In this document: one piece after another, positions 1-9,528 of the stretch
How positions within the stretch are numbered: position 1 is the stretch's first letter
How the letters are laid out: each line of letters opens with the position of its first letter
Program-made: the position numbers and the translations under genes
Notes under the pieces: model-generated
What the model saw: only the letters and a program-made list of their open reading frames with translations
What the model was told of the DNA's origin: nothing
The model's database searches: none
Origin: Yersinia canariae
Lineage (GTDB): Bacteria > Pseudomonadota > Gammaproteobacteria > Enterobacterales > Enterobacteriaceae
NCBI RefSeq assembly: GCF_009831415.1
Contig: NZ_CP043727.1
Coordinates: 3,534,001 to 3,598,000, forward strand
Direction: 5' to 3'
Length of the DNA stretch: 64,000 bases

Positions 1-38
1 ATAAGGACACTATTTAAGGCGCATTACCGTTCTACATG

Positions 39-974
39 TCAAATAATTCTCTGGTATGAACAAGCTATTTTGGCGGCCAACTGTGCATTATTAAACACCA
101 GTTGAATGTTGGCATGTAAGCTGTCACCTCCAGTTAATTCAGCAACTCTGGCTAATAGGAATGGCGTACTTTCTTTGCCGATAACACCCTGTTCTTCTGA
201 CTCTTTTACTGCCTGCTCAATAGCGGCATTAATCATATTTTCTGGTAGCGCATATTGTTCGGGAATTGGATTAGCAACAACCATTCCCCCCCGTAACCCC
301 ATTCCCCACTTAGCATTCATTGCCGCAGCAATTTGTTCAGCGCTGTCTAAAGTGATACTGACATCAAACGGACTGGTGCGGCAAAAAAAGGCCGGGAGTG
401 AACGAGTTTGATAACCAATAACCGGAACACCGTTGGTTTCCAGGTATTCGGTGGTTAAGCCCAAGTCCAAAATAGATTTAGCACCTGCACACACCACAGT
501 TACATTTGTTTTCGCCAGTTCTTGTAAATCCGCAGAAATATCAAATGTGGTTGCTGCTCCGCGGTGTACACCACCAATGCCGCCCGTCGCAAAGACTTTA
601 ATATTCGCCATTTCTGCAATAATCATGGTGGAGGCAACTGTTGTTGCGCCATGCTGTCCATTAGCCACCACAAAAGGTAAGTCGCGGCGGCTGACTTTCA
701 TAATGCTATGGCCTTCTTTCCCCAATAATTCTATTTCATCTCGTGATAAGCCCGCTTTCATTCGGCCATTTATTACTGCAATAGTGGCTGGAATAGCACC
801 ATTTTCACGAATTTTTTGCTCGACAAGTAGAGCTGTTTCAACATTTTGTGGATAGGGCATCCCATGAGAAATAATGGTGGATTCCAATGCCACGACGGCT
901 TTATTTTGCGCCAAGGCCTGCGCAACTTCCGGTGAGATATCTAAATAAGATTGTGCCATTGCGTTATTTGTCAT
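39..974 (-). CDS. psuG: Pseudouridine-5'-phosphate glycosidase
   Basis: 311 residues, full length for PsuG. The enzyme cleaves the C-C glycosidic bond of pseudouridine 5'-phosphate to uracil and ribose 5-phosphate in the cytoplasm, the second step of pseudouridine breakdown. Visible family motifs include VALESTIISHGMP near residue 30, KVSRRDLPFV near 95, STMIIAE, FATGGIGGVHRGA and the late GKESTPFLLARVAELTGG block. The start ATG overlaps the stop of the upstream kinase gene by 4 bases, indicating translational coupling in a psuK-psuG operon. The gene ends 38 bases from the window edge, so downstream partners such as a transporter cannot be seen. Confidence 0.96.
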   Translation of the reverse strand: MTNNAMAQSYLDISPEVAQALAQNKAVVALESTIISHGMPYPQNVETALLVEQKIRENGAIPATIAVINGRMKAGLSRDEIELLGKEGHSIMKVSRRDLPFVVANGQHGATTVASTMIIAEMANIKVFATGGIGGVHRGAATTFDISADLQELAKTNVTVVCAGAKSILDLGLTTEYLETNGVPVIGYQTRSLPAFFCRTSPFDVSITLDSAEQIAAAMNAKWGMGLRGGMVVANPIPEQYALPENMINAAIEQAVKESEEQGVIGKESTPFLLARVAELTGGDSLHANIQLVFNNAQLAAKIACSYQRII

Positions 975-2089
975 GGTTGTAATTCCAATAGTTTTTTGAC
1001 ACTGCCATTCGACAGATTGGGGTTATTGGTCAGTTCCGAAGAAAGCGTTAATGCTGAACACCCTTGAGCAAAACGAATACTCTCAGCAAACTCCATATCA
1101 TCGAGCCAGCAACTTGCTAACCCTGACATCATGGCGTCTCCGGCACCGGTCACATTCACAATGTTGATATTCAGTGGCAGTGACCAGCCGGTCTGCCCAT
1201 TAATTTCACTGAAATAAACGCCATCCTTACCCATACTGAGTGCCAGGCGCTGGACACCTTGCTGATGGAACCAATTCGCCACGTCCGGAATATCATCGCG
1301 GCTGTTAATCTTCATGCCACTCAATATTTCCGCTTCAAGGCGATTAGGTTTCAATGTATGAATATGGGATAGCCAATTCTTAATTCTAGGGGCTTTGAAC
1401 GCCGAAACTGTATCAACGAATACCGGTACATTACCGGCGTTGGTAAATATCCATGAGAGAGATTCTTCTGTTAAATTACAATCAACCACTAGAATCCCTG
1501 CGTGCTGAATTAATTCTTTCGTAGTTGCCAATAATGATGGCGTTAATTTTTCTAAAATACGCATATCATTAATTGCCACTAGCATTTCGCCACTGTTATC
1601 AAGTAACGAAACATAAGTTGAGGTATTCTCTCCATGAAGACTGTGGCAATTACTGACATTAACACCAGCCCGTTTGGCCTCATCAATCAATGTCGCACCA
1701 TAAAAATCATCCCCCACTACAGAGATCAAATGGCACTCTTTGCCTAATAAAGCGATATTCTCAGCAATATTTCGCCCAACCCCACCAGGGGTACATTTTA
1801 TTTTTCCTGGATTGGAATCTTCATAAACAAGTTTACTGGCAGCATAGCCACAAACATCCATATTGACAGAGCCGACCACCACCACATAACTGTGCTCTGA
1901 CAATATATATCCTTTCCCTTTGATATAACCTTTTTGCATCAGATTCATAATGTGGCCGGCAACACCCGAGCGACTAATGCCTAGAATATCGGCAATTTCT
2001 TGCTGGGGGATCAATGGATCTCGTCTCAGAAGCTGCAATATTTGTTTTTCTCGGCTGGTCATAATGGACACTTGTTTGTTTTTAAACAT
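971..2089 (-). CDS. psuK: Pseudouridine kinase with N-terminal winged-helix domain
   Basis: A PfkB-family sugar kinase that phosphorylates pseudouridine to pseudouridine 5'-phosphate for PsuG. Residues about 10-65 form a helix-turn-helix (SREKQILQLLRRDP, then QQEIADILGISRSGVAGHI), followed by the kinase core from VVVVGSVNMDV. PfkB signatures are GGVGRNIAENIALLG near 105 and NVTGAGDAMMSGLA near 315, with the catalytic aspartate in GAGD. The E. coli PsuK lacks the extra amino-terminal domain, while the related kinase YeiI has one. Neither ATG at 2089 nor the internal ATG at 2062 has a good ribosome-binding site, so the start is uncertain. The HTH may make the protein its own regulator (inference). 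Confidence 0.92.
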   Translation of the reverse strand: MFKNKQVSIMTSREKQILQLLRRDPLIPQQEIADILGISRSGVAGHIMNLMQKGYIKGKGYILSEHSYVVVVGSVNMDVCGYAASKLVYEDSNPGKIKCTPGGVGRNIAENIALLGKECHLISVVGDDFYGATLIDEAKRAGVNVSNCHSLHGENTSTYVSLLDNSGEMLVAINDMRILEKLTPSLLATTKELIQHAGILVVDCNLTEESLSWIFTNAGNVPVFVDTVSAFKAPRIKNWLSHIHTLKPNRLEAEILSGMKINSRDDIPDVANWFHQQGVQRLALSMGKDGVYFSEINGQTGWSLPLNINIVNVTGAGDAMMSGLASCWLDDMEFAESIRFAQGCSALTLSSELTNNPNLSNGSVKKLLELQP

Positions 2090-2320
2090 GTGTCTGTTTT
2101 ATTATTTTGATTAAATAGAGTAAAGCGTATTTTATTAATCTATTTCAAAGTTGGGATAATGATCGTAAGCGTGTTTTCAATCAGTTACAGCGTGTTTTTT
2201 GTGAAGTAACTCAAGTTATTTCCGTTATCCAAATAAATTTAAACAACAGTATTCGTATAAGAGAGATATTCCTCTAAAAATAAAGATAGAGAATCAAGGA
2301 GATAAGCATCCCGCCCAAAT

Positions 2321-2340
2321 AACCAAACAAGTGTTTGGTT
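2321..2340. promoter_or_regulatory. Inverted repeat upstream of psuKG
   Basis: Nine-base arms AACCAAACA and TGTTTGGTT separated by two bases, about 230 bases upstream of psuK. It could be an operator, for example for the HTH part of PsuK, or a weak hairpin, since a T-rich stretch follows on the plus strand. Only the symmetry is seen; the role is a guess. Confidence 0.3.
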
Positions 2341-2463
2341 GTCTATTTTTCAGTACGTCTATTTATAAATAACAAGAAAGCTGTTTCATCGAATAATGAT
2401 CTATTTCACAATTAAAGGGGTCTATAACGGTAGGATTTTAACTGGAGAAAGTGAGCAAAAAAA

Positions 2464-2498
2464 ATAAAGCGACATCAGCGGATGCTTAATGTCGCTTT
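2464..2498 (-). terminator. Rho-independent terminator after proBA
   Basis: An 11-base perfect stem (TAAAGCGACAT / ATGTCGCTTTA) with a 13-base loop, followed on the minus strand by a run of T residues. It lies about 135 bases past the proA stop and is oriented to end the proBA transcript. Confidence 0.85.
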
Positions 2499-2634
2499 AC
2501 GGTTCATCTTTTTATAGCCAATAAATTTGGAAATACGATGAAGTCACAAGCAATAAACTGGTTGTGGCAAGGCCCAATACGGGGCCATGTCATGCCGCAG
2601 TTATCACACCTGGAACTTGCAAGGGGCAGATAAA

Positions 2635-3894
2635 TTAGCTGCGAACTAAATCATCACCATAACCAATCCACTTATAGGTCGTTAATGCATCTAACCCCAT
2701 TGGGCCGCGAGCATGAAGTTTTTGCGTACTCACTGCGACTTCTGCGCCCAAACCAAACTGGCCGCCATCAGTGAAACGAGTACTGGCATTGACATAAACT
2801 GCTGATGAATCGACTGCGCGAACAAAGTGTTCGGCGCTGCTCAGTGAGCGCGTCAAAATAGCATCAGAATGGCTGGTGCCATGTTCGCGAATATGATCAA
2901 TGGCAGCATCGATATCAGCCACAATGTCTACATTCAAATCCAGAGATAACCATTCATCATCATAATCGGCGGCATCTACTGCCACGACTCTGGCTTGACC
3001 TTCTACTAGATAAGGCATTGCCTGTGGGCTGGCATGCAGTGTCACACCAAAGGTGTGCATTCTGGCACTGAGCGCTGGCAGAAAACGCTCAGCGATTGCC
3101 TGATGAACGAGTAAGGTTTCCAGCGAGTTACACGCACTCGGCCGCTGAATTTTAGCATTTTCGATAACCAACAGCGCTTTCTCAAAATCAGCGCTTTCAT
3201 CGACAAAGGTATGGCAAACACCAATACCCCCGGTGATAACGGGAATAGTCGATTGCTCACGGCACAATTTATGTAAACCGGCTCCACCGCGCGGAATCAA
3301 CATATCAATGTATTTATCCATGCGCAGTAATTGTGTGACCAACTCGCGGTCTGGGCTTTCAATCGCCTGCACAGCCGCTGGCGGTAAGCCGCATTGCTGC
3401 AGCGCTTGTTGGATAACATTCACTGTTGCCTGATTGGTGTGATGCGTCTCTTTACCACCACGCAGAATCACCGCGTTGCCAGTCTTCAAACATAAGCTCG
3501 CCACATCAATCGTCACATTAGGGCGAGCTTCATAAATGACGCCAATCACGCCTAGAGGTACACGGCGGCGCTCCAGTTTTAAACCACTGTCGAGCAGGCT
3601 ACCGTCAATAACCCGGCCTACCGGGTCATTCAGGCGGCACACCTGGCGCACATCATTGGCAATGGCCGCTAAACGCGCGGGAGTCAGCAACAACCTATCC
3701 AGCAGCGCCTCGCTCATTCCACTGTCACGCGCAGCAGCCATGTCTTGCTCGTTAGCTTGTAAAATGGCCTGACTTTCAGACTCCAGCAAATTAGCTATCA
3801 CGGCCAAAGCCTGATTTTTCTTTGCCGTACTCAGCATCGCCAATTGCCAGGAAGCCTGTTTAGCGGCTTTCCCCATCTGTTCCAGCATGCTCAT
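2635..3894 (-). CDS. proA: Gamma-glutamyl phosphate reductase
   Basis: 419 residues, close to the usual ProA length. It reduces gamma-glutamyl phosphate to glutamate 5-semialdehyde with NADPH, the second step of proline synthesis, in the cytoplasm. The aldehyde-dehydrogenase fold is shown by [18 protein letters not shown] near residue 115, ILRGGKE near 143 and the catalytic cysteine region [16 protein letters not shown] near 250, with [18 protein letters not shown] near 375. It starts 9 bases after the proB stop, as in the standard proBA operon, and is followed by a strong terminator. Confidence 0.98.
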   Translation of the reverse strand: MSMLEQMGKAAKQASWQLAMLSTAKKNQALAVIANLLESESQAILQANEQDMAAARDSGMSEALLDRLLLTPARLAAIANDVRQVCRLNDPVGRVIDGSLLDSGLKLERRRVPLGVIGVIYEARPNVTIDVASLCLKTGNAVILRGGKETHHTNQATVNVIQQALQQCGLPPAAVQAIESPDRELVTQLLRMDKYIDMLIPRGGAGLHKLCREQSTIPVITGGIGVCHTFVDESADFEKALLVIENAKIQRPSACNSLETLLVHQAIAERFLPALSARMHTFGVTLHASPQAMPYLVEGQARVVAVDAADYDDEWLSLDLNVDIVADIDAAIDHIREHGTSHSDAILTRSLSSAEHFVRAVDSSAVYVNASTRFTDGGQFGLGAEVAVSTQKLHARGPMGLDALTTYKWIGYGDDLVRS

Positions 3895-3903
3895 GCTTGC
3901 TCC

Positions 3904-5007
3904 TTAGCTGACAATCATATCGTCACGATGAACAGCCACTGGGCCGTATTCATACCCGAGGATTTCACTGATTTGTTGCGAATGGTGCCCCGCCAACATG
4001 CGCAAAGCATCACTGTTGTAGCGCGACACACCGTGAGCCAAATCGCGCCCACTGAGATTGCGAATACGGATCACTTCGCCGCGAGAAAAATTCCCCACGA
4101 CACTGCGAATACCTTTTGGCAACAGTGAACTACCCCGCTCCATAATAGCGGTAACCGCACCGTCATCGACAGTGATTTCACCGGCTGGCGGTGCGCCAAA
4201 AATCCAGCGTTTACGGTTTTCAAGGGGGGTTTCCAATGCGTGGAATCGGGTGCCAACCGGCTTTCCTTCAATCACATCAGCAATGACACTCACCTGGCTG
4301 CCCGCAGCAATCACGACATCAATACCGGCACGACAGGCGACATCTGCCGCCTGCAATTTTGTCGCCATGCCGCCGGTTCCAAGGCCGGAGACACTATCAC
4401 CGGCAATCCCGCGCAAAGCATCATCGATGCCATGCACTTCGCGGATTAATTCAGCTTCTGGATTATTGCGTGGGTCGGCGGTATATAACCCAGCCTGGTC
4501 AGTCAATAATAGTAGCTTATCGGCACCGGCCAAAATCGCTGCCAGTGCGGAGAGATTATCGTTATCGCCCACTTTGATTTCAGCGGTAGCCACGGCATCA
4601 TTTTCATTGATTACCGGCACGATACGGTTATCCAGCAAGGCATTCATGGTGTCGCGCGCATTTAAGAAACGCTCACGATCTTCTAAATCAGCCCGGGTCA
4701 GCAACATCTGGCCCACATGAATACCATAGATTGAGAACAACTGTTCCCAGAGCTGAATAAGCCGACTTTGCCCGACTGCGGCTAACAATTGCTTCGAAGC
4801 AATTGTGGCGGGTAATTCTGGATAACCCAAGTGTTCACGCCCGGCGGCAATGGCTCCGGAGGTGACAATAACAATACGATGACCTTTTGCGTGTTGCTGA
4901 GCGCATTGACGCACCAGTTCAACAATATGGGCACGGTTAAGACGACGAGAACCGCCAGTCAGAACACTCGTTCCCAATTTCACAACCAATGTCTGGCCGC
5001 CACTCAT
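3904..5007 (-). CDS. proB: Glutamate 5-kinase
   Basis: 367 residues from the ATG at 5007, which gives the usual [19 protein letters not shown] start; a longer in-frame extension to 5052 adds residues that are not family-like and is rejected. The enzyme phosphorylates glutamate and is the committed, proline-inhibited step of proline synthesis. The amino-acid kinase domain occupies about residues 5-260 ([40 protein letters not shown]). A PUA domain follows from about 275. It sits directly upstream of proA and downstream of crl on the same strand. Confidence 0.98.
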   Translation of the reverse strand: MSGGQTLVVKLGTSVLTGGSRRLNRAHIVELVRQCAQQHAKGHRIVIVTSGAIAAGREHLGYPELPATIASKQLLAAVGQSRLIQLWEQLFSIYGIHVGQMLLTRADLEDRERFLNARDTMNALLDNRIVPVINENDAVATAEIKVGDNDNLSALAAILAGADKLLLLTDQAGLYTADPRNNPEAELIREVHGIDDALRGIAGDSVSGLGTGGMATKLQAADVACRAGIDVVIAAGSQVSVIADVIEGKPVGTRFHALETPLENRKRWIFGAPPAGEITVDDGAVTAIMERGSSLLPKGIRSVVGNFSRGEVIRIRNLSGRDLAHGVSRYNSDALRMLAGHHSQQISEILGYEYGPVAVHRDDMIVS

Positions 5008-5045
5008 AATTTTTCTGCCGTTGGGATAAAGAATAAAAGAAATAA

Positions 5046-5252
5046 TATACACCCAAAGTCATTGGAGTTGCAGCCAAGCAGCAAGCGCACGACAAATCAG
5101 CTGGGAACCCATTTGAACAGCATTAATGCTAGCTCGCAGGCTAAGCATCAAAGATAAAGTTTATTCATCCCAATAAGCTTACAGCAGTAAGTGATTTAGA
5201 CGAGTAAACGTAGCTAACAACCTTGCAGCTTCAAGTACGAAAGGGATAGGTC
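5046..5252. repeat. ERIC-like repeat, apparently with an internal insertion
   Basis: The ends resemble the ERIC ends seen elsewhere in the window: a left part containing GGAGTTGCAG and a right part AATAAGCTTACAGCAGTAAGTG followed by TGCAGCTTCAAGTACGAAAGGG. The element is about 80 bases longer than the roughly 125-base ERICs near 14.0 and 48.8 kb. The extra stretch (about 5095-5170) is partly matched by the element near 23.1 kb. It lies between crl and proB, so it would be transcribed only by read-through past the crl terminator. Confidence 0.55.
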
Positions 5253-5296
5253 TTTGTAGCAGGCGCGGGGCATTATGCCAACAGACATAATAAGAA

Positions 5297-5328
5297 ATTC
5301 CCCTTTTTATTGCGCTAAAAAGGGGAAT
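5297..5328 (-). terminator. Hairpin terminator after crl
   Basis: A perfect 12-base stem (ATTCCCCTTTTT / AAAAAGGGGAAT) with an 8-base loop, 30 bases past the crl stop. The A/T part of the stem plus TTTCTTATT on the minus strand fits an intrinsic terminator for crl; it may also work on the other strand. Confidence 0.8.
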
Positions 5329-5359
5329 GCTGTTTTATTCGAAGATTAGTGAGTCAATT

Positions 5360-5761
5360 TTACGCAGACAGCTTAATGGGTTCATCACTAAAATCTCGTG
5401 CTGGCTCTAACCGCATTTCAATAGAAGTCAGCATCTCGGCAAGGCGTTTATGGAAACCACGTAGCGTAGTCTCCAGTTTCTCTTGTACTTCAGGATCTTT
5501 AATCTTTTCCACTTTCCAGTTGCCGTCTTTATTGAACAGGCCAAACTGGTAAACATAAGTGAAATGATCAGCTGCCGGTTCCAGCTCAATCCACCATCCC
5601 CAGAACTCACGCTTCTCTGGAGCAAGTTTCACATTGACGCACACTGCCAAACAATCAAAGAAAAATCGGTCGCTCTGGCACTGCCCTTCACGCAGGTATG
5701 GCCCTAAAGCTGCAAAACGTTTCATAAGCTTGCTTTTAGGATGAGCACTGGTTGAGGTCAT
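5360..5761 (-). CDS. crl: Sigma-S-binding assembly factor Crl
   Basis: 133 residues, full length. Crl binds the stationary-phase sigma factor RpoS and favours its assembly with core RNA polymerase, so it tunes curli and general stress genes. Recognised from [20 protein letters not shown] at the start, the conserved [14 protein letters not shown], the tryptophan-rich [12 protein letters not shown] near 75 and the acidic ending [11 protein letters not shown]. The neighbours crl and proBA match enterobacterial order, but the phoE porin gene found between them in E. coli is absent here. Confidence 0.96.
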   Translation of the reverse strand: MTSTSAHPKSKLMKRFAALGPYLREGQCQSDRFFFDCLAVCVNVKLAPEKREFWGWWIELEPAADHFTYVYQFGLFNKDGNWKVEKIKDPEVQEKLETTLRGFHKRLAEMLTSIEMRLEPARDFSDEPIKLSA

Positions 5762-5820
5762 TCTTAAATCTCCTTATGTAGACTCACCTTTTTAGCAAAC
5801 TGTTAAAAATTAGCAACTCA

Positions 5821-7068
5821 TTAACGCATTTTATCTTCTAACCACTGGCTAGTTTGCAATAATGCGCGATGGAAATTGTCATACAGCGGTGTTGATGGTA
5901 TGGGCAGCAATTTGCCGTCAGCAGAAGAGGAACAAATCAGTTTAGCCTCCTCTTTTGGGCTGAAAGGATCATTTTCCCAAAAACCTGCCAACATTGGCGT
6001 CTGGCAGCGACGCCCCAATAATCCTTGCGTTTTCAATGAATAGCGGTTCATTTCAGCTCTGAGTGTTTCATCTGCTGCATCAGCCATCCCCAGGCGGCTG
6101 GCCATCACATCCATATACATGTCTGGCATTTTGCGCTGACTATCGGCATTGCACAGAAGATGATGAACAATCGGCCCGAGGCATGCCACTGCGCGCACAC
6201 GTTGAGGTTCGAGATAGCCCAATCGCACCGCCACATTAGCGCCAAAACGGAAACCAAAAACACTGACTCGTTGATGATCAACCCACGGAATATTTGGCAA
6301 TGCTTGCAATACTTGTTGATGCAAGAAGCTAGTGTCCTGAGTCAGTTTCCACCGTGATGATGCGCCAACCGAAGGCATGTCTATGGTCAGCATTGCTATC
6401 CCTTTCGGTGCCAGATAGTCACGGAACAGGCGATGATAATCACTTTGCAATGTATCCAACCCGCCGCACATCAGCACTGTCGGGAAGGGGGCGCAGCCAA
6501 TGGTCGGCATATGCAGGAAACCGGTAAGCGTGCCACCATCTGAAATATCAAAACTGAGTTCTTTCAACGTGTAAGGTAGATGTCTGGCCGCTTCTTCATA
6601 AGCACGGTTAGACAGCACCTCGATTTGCTCAGCCAGCTCATCGCCTTTCAGATGCGGATAACCTGCAATACTGTACAAATTTGCCGCATTCAGCCAGTAC
6701 TGGCCGGCGTTCATCGGATCAGCTTCTTCCATGGCTTTTTGCTGCCATTGCATCCCCTGATGGGCCCATTCATAAATCCAGTTACCATTACGATAGCCCA
6801 CCACAGTATCGAGCAGTTCGTTATCGCTGTGTTCCGCTTTAGAGCAGGCAATTCGTGATAATACTTCTTCAATTTCAAGCGGATCAACACCTCGCCATGT
6901 CCATATCAAGCGGTTGATCATCCGGTACCAATGCTGAGTTGTATCCCCATCCAGTGCCGAATGAACACTCATCGCATGGTTGCAATGGGCATGCCGCACT
7001 AAAGTTGAGGTTTCAGGATGCTTGAACTTCGGTTTGAACAGAATTTCAGAAAGGTTGGCTTGTGCCAT
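5821..7068 (-). CDS. frsA: Esterase FrsA, fermentation-respiration switch protein
   Basis: 415 residues from the ATG at 7068 ([13 protein letters not shown]), the usual length; the extension to 7086 adds six residues and is less likely. It is an alpha/beta-hydrolase-type protein reported in enterobacteria to bind unphosphorylated enzyme IIA-Glc and to have esterase activity. The core is visible from [17 protein letters not shown] near residue 205, with [13 protein letters not shown] and [17 protein letters not shown] (a nucleophile-elbow-like segment where G-F-R-F-G replaces the usual G-x-S-x-G). The catalytic assignment is therefore unclear from sequence. It lies between gpt and crl on the same strand. 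Confidence 0.93.
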   Translation of the reverse strand: MAQANLSEILFKPKFKHPETSTLVRHAHCNHAMSVHSALDGDTTQHWYRMINRLIWTWRGVDPLEIEEVLSRIACSKAEHSDNELLDTVVGYRNGNWIYEWAHQGMQWQQKAMEEADPMNAGQYWLNAANLYSIAGYPHLKGDELAEQIEVLSNRAYEEAARHLPYTLKELSFDISDGGTLTGFLHMPTIGCAPFPTVLMCGGLDTLQSDYHRLFRDYLAPKGIAMLTIDMPSVGASSRWKLTQDTSFLHQQVLQALPNIPWVDHQRVSVFGFRFGANVAVRLGYLEPQRVRAVACLGPIVHHLLCNADSQRKMPDMYMDVMASRLGMADAADETLRAEMNRYSLKTQGLLGRRCQTPMLAGFWENDPFSPKEEAKLICSSSADGKLLPIPSTPLYDNFHRALLQTSQWLEDKMR

Positions 7069-7159
7069 GGTAACAATAGCCTCCATAAGCCGTGATTCAG
7101 GCCCGTTAAGGGCTGGTCAGATGGAGTCAAGTGTACTCATACTGCGAGGAAAATGAAAC

Positions 7160-7177
7160 GCCCGGTAGACACCGGGC
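7160..7177 (-). terminator. Rho-independent terminator after gpt
   Basis: A 7-base GC-rich stem (GCCCGGT / ACCGGGC) with a 4-base loop, followed on the minus strand by GTTTCATTTTCC. It lies 18 bases past the gpt stop and separates gpt from frsA. Confidence 0.75.
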
Positions 7178-7194
7178 ATATATAGCGGGCTAAA

Positions 7195-7653
7195 TTACTT
7201 GCCGCTCAGTGGGGCAACGAAGGTTACCGCCATATCCCATGGTTGTTCAATCCAGGTACCCTGTGGAATATCAACCACATAGTCATCAACTAATGGTCGG
7301 CCTGCCGGTTTAGCAAAGACAGTAACAAAATGTGCCTTTGGATACATTTCGCGAATAGCTTTCGCCGTACCGCCAGTATCAACCAAATCATCAATCACGA
7401 TAAAGCCTTCACCATCACCTTCAGCACGTTTCAGGACTTTGAGCTCACCTTGGTTATCATGGTTATAGCTGGCGATGCAAACGGTGTCGACATAACGAAT
7501 ACCCAGCTCACGCGCCAGAATACCAGCCGGTACTAACCCACCGCGGCTAACCGCAATGATGCCTTTCCATTGGTCGGCAGGCAGTAAACGCTGTGCCAAT
7601 TTACGGACGTGAATTTGCAACATATCCCAAGTAACGACGTATTTTTCGCTCAT
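7195..7653 (-). CDS. gpt: Xanthine-guanine phosphoribosyltransferase
   Basis: 152 residues, identical in length to the E. coli enzyme. It salvages guanine and xanthine to GMP and XMP with PRPP and is usually membrane-associated in enterobacteria. Type I phosphoribosyltransferase features are visible: [19 protein letters not shown] near residue 33 and the PRPP-binding loop [19 protein letters not shown] near 84. It is divergent from pepD and has its own terminator, so it is probably monocistronic. Confidence 0.98.
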   Translation of the reverse strand: MSEKYVVTWDMLQIHVRKLAQRLLPADQWKGIIAVSRGGLVPAGILARELGIRYVDTVCIASYNHDNQGELKVLKRAEGDGEGFIVIDDLVDTGGTAKAIREMYPKAHFVTVFAKPAGRPLVDDYVVDIPQGTWIEQPWDMAVTFVAPLSGK

Positions 7654-7960
7654 AAAGTGTAATCCCAGCCAGTATAGAAGTGGCTTGCCATGGTTCAGAA
7701 GGGGAAAAAAGGTTGCGCGAGATTATAGAGAGCCAGCCGAATAAAAACCAGCAATTATCCGGCTAATTAATCAGATCAGTTGCAGTAATTGTGCTGCGAT
7801 ACGCGCGTAATGCCAATGAAAGTGATATTCTCAAACTATCTCGCCATCTTGATGGCGGTTTGTCACCACCCCTAAAATCTTTAGTCATCAACCCAATAGC
7901 ATCTCTGACATCTCCGCTGTGAGGTTGCCGATATGAGAATGCTGTTACAGGAGACTTACA
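7654..7960. other. Divergent promoter region gpt/pepD
   Basis: 307 bases between two divergent genes. It must carry both promoters. A near-palindrome at 7842-7857 (CGCCATC, two bases, GATGGCG) lies about 105 bases before pepD and may be a leader hairpin or protein-binding site. No gene is supported here. Confidence 0.6.
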
Positions 7961-9421
7961 GTGTCTGAACTGTCTCAACTTTCGCCTCAGCCGTTGTGGG
8001 ATATTTTCGCAAAAATCTGCTCTATCCCTCACCCGTCTTACCATGAAGAAGCGCTGGCACAACATATTATGGCGTGGGCCAAGGAAAAAGGCCTGCATGC
8101 CGAACGTGATAAGGTCGGTAATATCCTGCTGCGTAAGCCGGCTACCAAGGGGATGGAGAACCGTAAGCCCGTTGCACTGCAAGCCCATCTGGATATGGTT
8201 CCGCAGAAGAATAATGATACGGTACATGACTTTACCAAAGACCCAATTCAGCCATATATCGACGGTGAATGGGTTAAAGCCCGTGGCACCACATTAGGGG
8301 CCGATAACGGCATTGGTATGGCTTCAGCGCTGGCAGTGCTGTCCGACGGTAGCGTCGAACACGGCCCGCTGGAAGTGCTGCTGACCATGACCGAAGAAGC
8401 CGGTATGGATGGCGCATTTGGTCTGCAACCTAACTGGCTGAAAGCCGATATTCTGATTAATACCGATTCCGAGCAGGAAGGTGAAATCTATATGGGTTGC
8501 GCCGGTGGTATTGATTTTATTACCACTTTTGCACTGCAACGCGAAGCAGTTCCTGCCGGTTACCAGACGTTGAAGTTGACCATTAAAGGCTTGAAAGGCG
8601 GTCACTCAGGCGCTGATATCCATTTAGGGCTAGGTAACGCCAATAAACTTCTGGCGCGCTTCTTGTTTGAACAGACCAAAGATTTAGACCTACGGATATT
8701 GGATTTGAATGGCGGCACACTGCGTAATGCCATCCCGCGCGAAGGTTCGGTGACCTTGGCGATTGCCGCCGATAAAGTCGATCAGTTGAAAAATCTGAGT
8801 CAAGAGTATCTGGTGACGTTGAAAAACGAGCTGGCCGCAGTCGAAAAAAATCTGGCGATATTGCTTGAACCGGTAGCCACAGATGCCAAAGCCCTGACGA
8901 AAGAGACTCAACAGCGCCTGGTCGCGTTATTGAATGCCACACCAAACGGTGTTATTCGTATGAGTGACGCGGTGAAAGGTGTGGTTGAAACCTCACTGAA
9001 TGTGGGTGTGGTGACCATGAATGAGAATGAAGCAGAAATCATTTGTCTGATTCGTTCCCTGATCGACAGCGGCAAAGATTACGTGGTGAGCATGCTGACC
9101 GCAATTGGTCAGTTAGCTGGCGCTGAAACAACACCAAAAGGCGGTTACCCCGGCTGGCAGCCTGACCCAAGCTCTCCAGTGATGGCGCTCGTGCGGGAAA
9201 CCTACCAAAAGCTGTTTAACAAAACGCCAAACATCATGGTTATCCATGCGGGTCTGGAATGTGGTTTGTTCAAAAAACCTTACCCAGAAATGGATATGGT
9301 GTCGATTGGGCCAACTATGACAGGGCCACATTCACCGGATGAACAAGTTCATATCGAAAGTGTGGGCCAATATTGGCAATTGCTGACAGCGCTGCTGAAA
9401 GCCATTCCTGAGCGCGCATAA
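7961..9421 (+). CDS. pepD: Aminoacyl-histidine dipeptidase (peptidase D)
   Basis: 486 residues, M20 family zinc dipeptidase, cytoplasmic, with broad specificity including Xaa-His dipeptides such as carnosine. Metal-site motifs are LQAHLDMVPQKN near residue 77, TTLGADNGIGMASALA near 115 and TMTEEAGMDGAFGL near 145, with GGHSGADIHLG near 215 and IHAGLECGLF near 430. The start codon is GTG at 7961, preceded by ACAGGAGACTTACA, a clear ribosome-binding site; the first residue is therefore methionine from GTG. Confidence 0.97.
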   Translation: MSELSQLSPQPLWDIFAKICSIPHPSYHEEALAQHIMAWAKEKGLHAERDKVGNILLRKPATKGMENRKPVALQAHLDMVPQKNNDTVHDFTKDPIQPYIDGEWVKARGTTLGADNGIGMASALAVLSDGSVEHGPLEVLLTMTEEAGMDGAFGLQPNWLKADILINTDSEQEGEIYMGCAGGIDFITTFALQREAVPAGYQTLKLTIKGLKGGHSGADIHLGLGNANKLLARFLFEQTKDLDLRILDLNGGTLRNAIPREGSVTLAIAADKVDQLKNLSQEYLVTLKNELAAVEKNLAILLEPVATDAKALTKETQQRLVALLNATPNGVIRMSDAVKGVVETSLNVGVVTMNENEAEIICLIRSLIDSGKDYVVSMLTAIGQLAGAETTPKGGYPGWQPDPSSPVMALVRETYQKLFNKTPNIMVIHAGLECGLFKKPYPEMDMVSIGPTMTGPHSPDEQVHIESVGQYWQLLTALLKAIPERA

Positions 9422-9461
9422 TACTCGTCATACTTCAAGCTGTGGGGGTGTTGGCTGCACT
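9418..9461 (-). repeat. Partial ERIC repeat, reverse orientation
   Basis: The stretch containing CTCGTCATACTTCAAGCTGT and GTTGGCTGCA is the reverse complement of the right end of the ERIC elements near 14.0, 48.8 and 50.8 kb. It begins at the pepD stop codon. The rest of the repeat is not recognisable in the spacer up to dinB. Confidence 0.5.
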
Positions 9462-9528
9462 CCCGCAGTGCGATTATGTGAGTATATTCATATCAACCAT
9501 GGGGTTACTGACCCGCCATTTGTCAGTG

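Larger units (their letters stand above)
2090..2634. other. Intergenic region between psuK and proA
   Basis: 545 bases with no supported gene. It holds the presumed psuK promoter, a short palindrome at 2321-2340 and the proBA terminator at 2464-2498, both listed separately. The stretch 2500-2634 next to proA shows no ORF, and I could not find a tRNA there although E. coli carries thrW next to proA. Confidence 0.7.

Noticed and set aside
2499..2634. Possible tRNA next to proA
   Set aside because: E. coli has thrW here, but I see no T-loop or acceptor-stem pairing in this stretch.
4058..4720. 220-residue plus-strand ORF over proB
   Set aside because: Fully inside proB on the opposite strand; composition and sequence are those of a shadow frame.
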